Below are positions 7,548-14,439 of a stretch of DNA of 40,211 nt, piece after piece (the first letter of the stretch is position 1; each line of letters starts with the position of its first letter). Origin of the DNA: D37C17 sp964551815. Its GTDB lineage: Bacteria > Fidelibacterota > Marinisomatia > SCGC-AAA003-L08 > D37C17. The notes below the pieces were generated by a model. The model saw only the letters and a program-made list of their open reading frames with translations. It was not told the DNA's origin and made no database searches. The DNA is taken from assembly GCA_964551815.1 (NCBI GenBank), contig CAZKEL010000018.1, positions 1 through 40,211 on the forward strand, given 5' to 3'. A program made the position numbers and the translations under genes.

Positions 7548-9117
7548 AATATTAGTATCTGATCCCATCGCTGATAAAGGGATTGAAATGTTAGAAGAAG
7601 CCGGATTGGATGTGATTTATAATCCCAATCCATCAGATGATGAGTTACAAACTCTGGCTGGAGATATCCATGCCTGGGTGGTTCGCAGCGGCACCAGAAT
7701 TACCTCTGATTTACTGAAAGATGCTCCTAAATTGCAGGTCATTGGCAGAGCAGGGGTTGGGGTGGACAATATCGATTTAGAAGAAGCCACCAATCAAGGA
7801 GTTATTGTAATGAATAACCCTGATGGAAATACAATTTCTGCTGCGGAGCATACCATAACTCTCATGATGGCACTCTCACGAAATGTACAACTTGGACATA
7901 TGGGAATTGTAAATGGTGACTGGAACCGAAGCTCCCTGGTAGGTAGTGAGTTAAAAGGGAAAACTTTGGGAGTCGTTGGTCTGGGGAGAATCGGCAGAGA
8001 AGTCATTAAACGGGCTTTGGGTCTGGAAATGAAAATTATTGGATTTGACCCCTATGTCAATCAAGAAGTGTTTGATCCGGAACAAGTACAAATTGAAGAG
8101 TTGGATACCTTAACAAAAAACTCAGATTATATTTCTCTTCATATCCCCTTGTTAGATACTACCGAAAATCTCTTCAATGCTGAACGGCTGGCTATGATGA
8201 AACCCTCTGCCCGCATCATAAATGTTGCCAGAGGTGGTATCATTAATGAGGATGATTTGGCGAAAGCATTAAATAATGAGGTAATAGCCGGTGCAGCATT
8301 GGATGTTTTTGTAGAAGAGCCGTTAAGCGAAGATAATCCTCTATTGAAAGCAAAAAATATTTTGCTCACTCCTCATTTAGGGGCTTCCACTCATGAAGCA
8401 ACGGAAGGAGTCTCCTATGGTATTTGCCGCCAGATTAAGGAATTTTTAGAAGATGAAAAACTATCAAACCCCATCAATATGCCCATAACGGACATGGCTC
8501 ATTTGAAGCAAATTGCTCCATTTCTTGAATTGGCGGAAACCCTGGGTAAAATTCAACAGCAATTAGCTGAAACTGCTGTAACCTCTGTCTCCGTAGAATG
8601 TTTTGGTAATATTGAGGACTCTAAACCTATTGCTCTTTCCTTCCTGATTGGGCTTTTCCAGGGGATGACGGATAACCGTATAAATTTTGTCAATGCTTCT
8701 GTTATTGCTGAAGAGCGAGGAATATCTTTTTCACATAGTTTGAATACAGAATCGGTGAGTTTTTCAAATTTGATAGTGGCTCACGTAACTACAGCCAAGG
8801 GAACCATTGAAGTGGCAGGCTCTGTCTTTGGAGATCAACATCCTCGAATTGTTGATATAATGGGGTATGAGGTGGATGTGCGGCCCCAAGGGAATATGCT
8901 TTTTGTTCAAAATAAGGATGTACCAGGAGTTATTGGAAAGGTGGGAATGCTACTGGGAGAGGGGGGAGTGAATATAGCCGAATACCTCTTGAGTCGAACC
9001 AGCGATAATGACTCTGCCTATTCAGTCATTAAAATTGATGGACAAATCAGCGATAACCTCATTGACCAGTTGTCTCAGGTGGACGAAATTCTGGATATTA
9101 AACAATTACATGTCTGA
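7540..9117 (+). CDS. serA: D-3-phosphoglycerate dehydrogenase with C-terminal ACT domain
   Basis: 525 residues from ATG 7540 (a TTG at 7525 is possible but less likely, since GAAGAGG at 7527-7533 serves ATG 7540). It oxidises 3-phosphoglycerate, the first step of serine synthesis. Visible: the GVVGLGRIGREV NAD-binding loop, catalytic Arg in NVARGGIINE, Glu in VFVEEPLSEDN, and the His in TPHLGAST. A middle regulatory (ASB) domain follows, then a C-terminal ACT domain (VQNKDVPGVIGKVGMLLGE). The length fits the long SerA type. The start overlaps the aminotransferase stop by 8 bases (ATGACTAA), implying coupled translation. Serine feedback through ACT is known for the family, not shown here. Confidence 0.95.
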   Translation: MTKILVSDPIADKGIEMLEEAGLDVIYNPNPSDDELQTLAGDIHAWVVRSGTRITSDLLKDAPKLQVIGRAGVGVDNIDLEEATNQGVIVMNNPDGNTISAAEHTITLMMALSRNVQLGHMGIVNGDWNRSSLVGSELKGKTLGVVGLGRIGREVIKRALGLEMKIIGFDPYVNQEVFDPEQVQIEELDTLTKNSDYISLHIPLLDTTENLFNAERLAMMKPSARIINVARGGIINEDDLAKALNNEVIAGAALDVFVEEPLSEDNPLLKAKNILLTPHLGASTHEATEGVSYGICRQIKEFLEDEKLSNPINMPITDMAHLKQIAPFLELAETLGKIQQQLAETAVTSVSVECFGNIEDSKPIALSFLIGLFQGMTDNRINFVNASVIAEERGISFSHSLNTESVSFSNLIVAHVTTAKGTIEVAGSVFGDQHPRIVDIMGYEVDVRPQGNMLFVQNKDVPGVIGKVGMLLGEGGVNIAEYLLSRTSDNDSAYSVIKIDGQISDNLIDQLSQVDEILDIKQLHV

Positions 9118-9457
9118 TTGGTACCATAGTCTTAGCCAAAAACTACAACAGTTATCCCGGAAAGTAACTTCAGACGGGAAACGTTATATCCGCTCTGCCG
9201 TATCCAAAGGAGAAGAGTTGGGACAAAAGGGTAAGATTCAGATTGAGGTTGAAAAATTGAAATGGGAGTTGAAACAGAAACAATCTGCCCTGGGTAAATA
9301 TGTGGCTGACAAAAAAATCTCTGCATCTGTTACGGACTTTTCTCATGATTCCACCTTTTTAGATTTAGTAAATCAGGTCCAAAAACTGCAAATGTATATT
9401 GAAGACAGGAGAAATCAGAGAGAGTCTATTGAAAAAGGAATAGACAATAATGCGTAA
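9110..9457 (+). CDS. Small coiled-coil protein of unknown function
   Basis: 115 residues from ATG 9110, which overlaps the serA stop by 8 bases (ATGTCTGA). A longer reading from 9008 would lie entirely inside serA and is rejected. The sequence is charged and helical with heptad-like stretches (IQIEVEKLKWELKQKQSALG and LVNQVQKLQMYIEDRRNQRE) and has no signal peptide or membrane segment. It sits between serA and an M23 peptidase, so a role near the cell envelope is conceivable but only from position. Confidence 0.7.
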   Translation: MSDWYHSLSQKLQQLSRKVTSDGKRYIRSAVSKGEELGQKGKIQIEVEKLKWELKQKQSALGKYVADKKISASVTDFSHDSTFLDLVNQVQKLQMYIEDRRNQRESIEKGIDNNA

Positions 9458-9546
9458 TTTCAGACTTTAATAATTAAGCTGCATTTTCATTTTTATTTGA
9501 ATCAAATTTTGTCCTAATTTTCCCCCTTCAAATCCACAGGAATCTC

Positions 9547-10479
9547 TTGTTTAAAAACGGCTATAAAATAATTTTTATTAAAGAGGGGAAGTTTGACCTT
9601 AAACAATTCAATATATCTCCCCTGCACCTCTCTCTCATTGCAGGTGGAATTGCCTTATTCACCGCATCCTTGTTTTTTATTTTCTCAGAAGAATTTGTAA
9701 AATGGACTGGCTCCCGCGAAATAGAAAAGCATCGTTCTAATAATGAAATATTAGTAAAAAATATTGAAGAAAGTGAGCAGCGCATTCAACAACTTATGCT
9801 GGAATTGGAAGAAATCAAGAAGCAGGATGATGTGCTGAGAAAACTTGTGAAACTTCCTCCCATTCATGAGGATATCAGAAAAATGGGTTATGGGGGAATT
9901 GAAAAAAAGTCCAGTCAGAATGATTTTAACTACCTTTTGCCAAAAGAAAATATTGATTTAGATTTACTTAACAAAAAAATTAATCATGCCCACCGTTTAA
10001 TAAAACTTGAATTTCTCAGCTATACAGAATTAGTGGAAGCAGTTGGAGATAAAAAAGAGCAGCTCTTGGCATTTCCTGCAATTTTTCCCGTTAAAAAGGG
10101 CCGTGAAAGACTCAGTTCAAATTTTGGGTATCGCCGGGACCCATTCTCACAAAAATATAAACACCATGACGGACATGATTTTTCCGCTTCTATTGGTGCA
10201 ACCGTAGTGAGTACTGCCAATGGGAGAGTGAAAAAGTCTAAATATTGGGGTTCTTTTGGAAATTATATAGAAGTTGATCATGGTAATGGTTATGTAACCG
10301 TCTATGGTCATTTGTCCTCTCGTGCAGTTAAAAATGGAGACAAGGTTTTCCGTGGTCAAAAAATTGGTGAAGTAGGCAACACTGGCCGATCTACAGCACC
10401 TCACCTGCATTATGAAATCCAATATAATAAAAAAGCCTTAGACCCGGTGGATTTCTACTTTGATATTCCAATTCATTAA
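9547..10479 (+). CDS. Membrane-anchored M23 (LytM-type) metallopeptidase
   Basis: 310 residues from TTG 9547, preceded by AGGAA (9538-9542). A cytoplasmic N-terminus is followed by one membrane helix (about 29-47) and a coiled coil (about 58-98). The C-terminal M23 domain has both metal-binding motifs intact: HHDGHDF (HxxxD) and HLHYE. The domain should cleave peptidoglycan cross-bridge peptides in the periplasm. The architecture of TM, coiled coil and LytM matches envelope proteins that either hydrolyse peptidoglycan in division or shape control or act as activators. With the full zinc set present, an active enzyme is more likely. It is followed by a 200-base gap without a gene. Confidence 0.9.
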   Translation: MFKNGYKIIFIKEGKFDLKQFNISPLHLSLIAGGIALFTASLFFIFSEEFVKWTGSREIEKHRSNNEILVKNIEESEQRIQQLMLELEEIKKQDDVLRKLVKLPPIHEDIRKMGYGGIEKKSSQNDFNYLLPKENIDLDLLNKKINHAHRLIKLEFLSYTELVEAVGDKKEQLLAFPAIFPVKKGRERLSSNFGYRRDPFSQKYKHHDGHDFSASIGATVVSTANGRVKKSKYWGSFGNYIEVDHGNGYVTVYGHLSSRAVKNGDKVFRGQKIGEVGNTGRSTAPHLHYEIQYNKKALDPVDFYFDIPIH

Positions 10480-10496
10480 CCCTTAGCTATTTGCTA

Positions 10497-10512
10497 AAGG
10501 CTATTAGCCTTG
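10497..10512. repeat. Small inverted repeat GGCTATTAGCC after the M23 gene
   Basis: GGCTA and TAGCC form a tight palindrome shortly after the peptidase stop. There is no T-run, so it is a poor terminator. It is part of a 10480-10683 gap that also holds a CTTCTCCC-rich pyrimidine stretch and the repeat at 10531. Confidence 0.3.
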
Positions 10513-10530
10513 GCTTTCTCCCTTCTCTCT

Positions 10531-10558
10531 GCCTGCGCCGTGGCTACGGCAGACAGGC
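10531..10558. repeat. GC-rich imperfect palindrome in a pyrimidine-rich gap
   Basis: GCCTG-C-GCCGT, loop, ACGGC-AGA-CAGGC forms a hairpin of two 5-bp stems with a small internal loop. It is far richer in GC than its surroundings and flanked on both sides by TTCTCCCTTCTC runs. The look is that of a dispersed palindromic repeat inserted between genes. No ORF here is credible. Confidence 0.45.
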
Positions 10559-10683
10559 TTTCTCCTTTCTCCCTTCTCCCTTCTCCTTTATCTATTTACG
10601 TATCAAGCTCCCCCAAATAAAATTTTCTGTTTCCTGTAAAATCCCCATATTCTCTATCCATGAAACCGCCTTAAATTATCGGG

Positions 10684-12021
10684 ATGCCTCACCCCCAATA
10701 CTTCATTGAAACCTATGGCTGCCAGATGAATGTGTATGATTCTGAACTGGTGGCCGGATTATTGCAAAAATGCGGATACTCCAAAACGGAAGATATTCAG
10801 CATGCTGATGTAATTTTCCTAAATACCTGTGCTATCCGTGAGAAAGCAGAAGAGACCGTCCATAATCGGCTGAATAATCTCCATTATATGAAAAAGAAAA
10901 ATCCGCATTTATTGTTGGGGGTTTTAGGGTGTATGGCACAAAATCTAAAAAATGAACTGTTGGAATCCAAACCCTTTGTGGATGTGATTTTAGGGCCTGA
11001 TTCCTACAGGAGAATTCCAGAAATACTAAAAGTCCGCAATGGGGGCCAGAACCATCAGGTGGACACCAAACTGTCCAAATTTGAGATTTATGAGGATCTG
11101 TTTCCCTCCCGCCATGAAGGAGTCAATGCCTGGATTTCCATTTCAAGAGGTTGTGATAAATTCTGTACTTTCTGCATTGTGCCTTTTACTCGTGGCAGGG
11201 AGCGCAGTAGATCTATGCAGGGAATCATAACAGAAGTAGAAGAAGCAGTTTCCAAGGGATTCGTGGAAATTACCCTGTTAGGGCAGAATGTAAATTCTTA
11301 TCGCACTGCTGAGGGGAAATTCCATAAACTGCTGGAAAAAGTGGCTGCAGTCACCGGTGTAAAACGCATCCGCTACACCTCTCCGCATCCACAGGATATG
11401 GATGATGATTTGTTGCAAGTTATGGCTGCTCACGAAAATATTTGTAATTATATCCATTTACCGCTTCAGGCAGGCTCTAATAGAATTCTTAAAAGAATGA
11501 ACCGTACCTATACCCAAATGGAATTTTTACAATTGATAGCACGCATTCGAAATTATATCCCTAATTGTTCAATCTCTACAGATATTATTGTAGGCTTTCC
11601 CGGTGAAACAGATGAGGAATTTGAAGAAACGCTTAAAGTGATGGACTCATCGGCATTTGACAGTGCTTTCATGTTCAAATATTCATCACGACCGGGAACC
11701 AAAGCAGCAGAATATACAGATCATATTAGTGAAGAAGTTAAACAAAACAGACTGGAACAGGTGATTGAGCTGCAGAAAAAATTATCCCTTCAGCGTAATC
11801 AGCGGCATATTGGTAAAACCCTTCCCGTTCTGGTAGAAAAAGAGAGTAAAAAATCACCCCTGAAATGGGCAGGGAGAACAGAAGGAAATACTTGGGTAAT
11901 TTTTGATAAAATAAATGAAAATCCCAAAGAAATTGTTCCTGTGTTAATTCAGGATGCTCAGGGGGTCAGTTTATTCGGAGAAAGAATTTTGAAAAAGGAA
12001 TTGGTACATGAAATTAATTAA
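10684..12021 (+). CDS. miaB: tRNA-2-methylthio-N6-dimethylallyladenosine synthase
   Basis: 445 residues. It adds the methylthio group to i6A37 of tRNAs reading UNN codons. The N-terminal UPF0004 domain has Cys at about 13 (ETYGCQMN), 49 (LNTCAIRE) and 83 (LGCMAQ) for the auxiliary cluster. The radical SAM motif CDKFCTFC lies near 157-164, followed by RGRERSR. The C-terminal TRAM region is present. QMNVYDSE and NTCAIR favour MiaB over RimO or MtaB; RimO is separately present at 34.6 kb. The ATG start has no clear ribosome binding site. The next gene overlaps the end by 14 bases. Confidence 0.95.
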   Translation: MPHPQYFIETYGCQMNVYDSELVAGLLQKCGYSKTEDIQHADVIFLNTCAIREKAEETVHNRLNNLHYMKKKNPHLLLGVLGCMAQNLKNELLESKPFVDVILGPDSYRRIPEILKVRNGGQNHQVDTKLSKFEIYEDLFPSRHEGVNAWISISRGCDKFCTFCIVPFTRGRERSRSMQGIITEVEEAVSKGFVEITLLGQNVNSYRTAEGKFHKLLEKVAAVTGVKRIRYTSPHPQDMDDDLLQVMAAHENICNYIHLPLQAGSNRILKRMNRTYTQMEFLQLIARIRNYIPNCSISTDIIVGFPGETDEEFEETLKVMDSSAFDSAFMFKYSSRPGTKAAEYTDHISEEVKQNRLEQVIELQKKLSLQRNQRHIGKTLPVLVEKESKKSPLKWAGRTEGNTWVIFDKINENPKEIVPVLIQDAQGVSLFGERILKKELVHEIN

Positions 12022-12370
12022 ATATCTGGTCTGGATACTCGTTCTCATGGGAAGTCTCGTTTTTCTGGTGCAGCTCAATGAGCTAAACCAATTTGAAGGG
12101 AATGCCCTCACCATTAAAATCCCCTTCCTGGTGGACATGCCTGAATATGCTGAAGGCTTTAATGTGTGGATGGTTCTTGTTATGACTATCACAGTTGGTG
12201 TGGTCATTGGGTTTTTGTTAGCACTTTTCCAATTGATAGCCCAGAAATCTGAAGTATATTCCCTGCGGTCAAAACTGCGACGTACTCAGGTAGAGTTAGA
12301 CAGCTTGCGGAATGAAAATATAGATGATGATATCGTTCTCACTGATGATGTTGATGAATTGACAGTATGA
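12008..12370 (+). CDS. lapA: LapA-domain (DUF1049) membrane protein
   Basis: 120 residues with two hydrophobic segments (about 5-23 and 53-76), then a helical charged tail (SLRSKLRRTQVELDSLRNEN) and an acidic end. This is the layout of LapA/YciS, a small inner-membrane protein that works with LapB in controlling lipopolysaccharide synthesis in enterobacteria. The next gene is LapB-like and starts inside the lapA stop (ATGA), as in the classical lapAB pair. Identification rests on layout and neighbour more than on strong motifs. Confidence 0.7.
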   Translation: MKLIKYLVWILVLMGSLVFLVQLNELNQFEGNALTIKIPFLVDMPEYAEGFNVWMVLVMTITVGVVIGFLLALFQLIAQKSEVYSLRSKLRRTQVELDSLRNENIDDDIVLTDDVDELTV

Positions 12371-13590
12371 ACGAAACGTTACTTACTCTTTTAGTATTGA
12401 TTCTTGGAGCAGGAGGAATCGCTGTATATGTCTTGAATTTCAAGCCGCGTAAAAAATCCAAGGTAAAAGATTTATATGCTGAAGGATTAGATCTTTTGAT
12501 TACAGGAAAAAGAAAAGCAGCCTATCAGAATTTCAAAGAAATTATTCAGAAAGATTCTGAAAATATAAAAGCATATTTAAAACTTGGTCAGGTGCTTCGG
12601 GAAGGCGGAAACCCTGCCAATGCCCTTAAAATTCATAAGGGACTGCTCCATCGCCGAAGTTTAACCCACTATGAAAAGGTAGAATTGCATAAAAATTTAG
12701 CTATGGATTATTACCAGGCAGGCAAATTGAAATCTGCCGAAACGGAGTTAGAATCACTGCTCAAATTGGAGAAAAATAACGAATGGGCAATGTCTCAATT
12801 AACTACCATTTACAGAAAAGAGCAGGATTGGAAAAAAGCAGGTGAGACTTTTGAAAAATATGGTAAAATGACCAGCAGGGATGACAAACATAAACTCTCT
12901 TTGTTTAAAATTCAGGAAGGGCGTGTACTTACTCAGAACAAACAATTTTCTGATGCAAGACGGATTTATGAAGATGCCCTCACCATTAATGAAAACCTGG
13001 CAGTAGCCTATTATTTCATCGGCAATTCCTATTCAGAAGAGTCTGAAGTAGAATACCAAAAGTCACTCAAAACAGATATTCTGCATACTGCCGGTGAAGA
13101 ACCTGATTATATGGCCAGGGCTAAGGAATTACTTTCTAAGGCTATCCCCATGTGGATGCGATATGCAGAATTGAGACCAGAATCTGCCTGGATGGTAATA
13201 CATCTGTTGAAAGATGGGTTGTTTGCTTTGGACCGTTATCCTGAAATTGAGGATATTCTCAAACAAATTCTTAAGCTGGATGAAGACAATATTGAAGTCA
13301 TAGCCAGTTTATCTGAAATCTATTCACACCGAGGAGAAAATGTTGAAGCTCTGGAACTCATTGACAGTGCATTAGAGCAGGACTCCACTTCACTCATCGT
13401 GAAACTCATTAAAATGAAATTACAGGCAAGACAAGAAAAAAGCAGCAATGAATTCATCAGAGGTCTCGATGATATCATTCATTTTCTGGTAACAGATGAA
13501 CGATTTCAGATTTATAAAAATACTGCTACTGATCCGGATATTATTTGGCTTTATGAAACTGGTGGTGAAAAGGAAATCCCTAAGGTATGA
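12367..13590 (+). CDS. lapB: LapB-like TPR protein with a cysteine-less rubredoxin-like tail
   Basis: 407 residues. An N-terminal membrane helix (3-23) and a basic linker precede TPR repeats through about 370 (for example AYLKLGQVLREGGNPANALK and VASLSEIYSHRGENVEALEL). Size and order match LapB/YciM, the E. coli scaffold linking FtsH proteolysis of LpxC to lipid A output. LapB ends in a four-Cys rubredoxin-like knuckle. Here the last 28 residues (380-407, FQIYKNTATDPDIIWLYETG...) line up by length and Trp position with that knuckle, but all four Cys positions are replaced. It overlaps lapA by 4 bases and the following SPOR gene by 4. Regulation of LpxC in this organism is an inference. Confidence 0.75.
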   Translation: MNETLLTLLVLILGAGGIAVYVLNFKPRKKSKVKDLYAEGLDLLITGKRKAAYQNFKEIIQKDSENIKAYLKLGQVLREGGNPANALKIHKGLLHRRSLTHYEKVELHKNLAMDYYQAGKLKSAETELESLLKLEKNNEWAMSQLTTIYRKEQDWKKAGETFEKYGKMTSRDDKHKLSLFKIQEGRVLTQNKQFSDARRIYEDALTINENLAVAYYFIGNSYSEESEVEYQKSLKTDILHTAGEEPDYMARAKELLSKAIPMWMRYAELRPESAWMVIHLLKDGLFALDRYPEIEDILKQILKLDEDNIEVIASLSEIYSHRGENVEALELIDSALEQDSTSLIVKLIKMKLQARQEKSSNEFIRGLDDIIHFLVTDERFQIYKNTATDPDIIWLYETGGEKEIPKV

Positions 13591-14414
13591 AGTTCATTCT
13601 CATCAATCTGATTCTCTTGGGTATCCTGCCGGCACAGGAACACATTGATCACCTCATATCAGAAGTACTCAATGGTTCGCGGGACAGTGCCCAGATTTAC
13701 CTGCCTGCTATAGAAGAAAAATACCCAAACAATCCCTCTGCCATGTTTCTAAAAGGGATACTGGAACCAGATGGCGAAAGAGCTATGCGTCAATTTGTGG
13801 ATATATTCAATGCACATCCCACCAGTGAGTATGGAGATGATGCTGTTATGAAGGTAGCAGAATACTATTATGCTGCGGGACTGTATGTACAGTCATCTGA
13901 ATGGTTGAAGAAGATGCCGCTGTATTACAGTCGGTCTCCTCATATTGAAAGGGCAGTTAAATTGTTTTTAAATTCTCTTATTGTATCAGGTCATAAAGAT
14001 ACGGCGATTTTTTATTCCAGAGTTTTTCAACGCCAATTCCCCACCTTGGATGTAGATGGTAAAATAGACGCATTAATTTCTGAGTTTCAACAATCTAAAG
14101 CAGAATCGGGAATCCCTGAATCCTTTAAAAACCCCTTGGGTGAATATCGTGCTGCCAGTGTGGACCAGAAAAAAAATACGGGAAGATATTCTCTGCAAAC
14201 CGGGGCCTATGGTCTAAGGGAAAATGCAGAGAAACAAAGATTAAACCTGGTTATCGGAGGATTCGATGCCAGAGTTACAGAATTATACAGGGACAATAAG
14301 GTATTATATGCGGTTCGGGTGGGATATTATAACTCGAAAGACGAGGCTAAAAGAAAAGGGGCAGACATTAAAATAAAGCTGACCTTAGATACCATTGTTG
14401 TTACTAATCAATAA
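13587..14414 (+). CDS. Exported SPOR-domain protein
   Basis: 275 residues. A short signal peptide (MKFILINLILLGILPAQ) is followed by a TPR-like helical region (about 25-165). The C-terminal SPOR domain begins GRYSLQTGAYGLRENAEKQR and ends LYAVRVGYYNSKDEAKRKGA. SPOR domains bind denuded septal peptidoglycan, so a periplasmic role in division or envelope maintenance is expected. The start overlaps the LapB stop by 4 bases (ATGA). The helical part may recruit partners; no enzyme motif is seen. Confidence 0.85.
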   Translation: MKFILINLILLGILPAQEHIDHLISEVLNGSRDSAQIYLPAIEEKYPNNPSAMFLKGILEPDGERAMRQFVDIFNAHPTSEYGDDAVMKVAEYYYAAGLYVQSSEWLKKMPLYYSRSPHIERAVKLFLNSLIVSGHKDTAIFYSRVFQRQFPTLDVDGKIDALISEFQQSKAESGIPESFKNPLGEYRAASVDQKKNTGRYSLQTGAYGLRENAEKQRLNLVIGGFDARVTELYRDNKVLYAVRVGYYNSKDEAKRKGADIKIKLTLDTIVVTNQ

Positions 14415-14439
14415 CTCAAATACTTAATACCGAGAACCC

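Noticed and set aside
9008..9109. Longer N-terminus for the coiled-coil protein after serA
   Set aside because: It lies wholly inside the serA ACT domain and the ATG at 9110 gives the regular 8-base overlap.
10491..10709. 72-codon reading through the pyrimidine-rich gap
   Set aside because: Low-complexity composition over a repeat, no protein-like pattern, and overlap with the miaB start.
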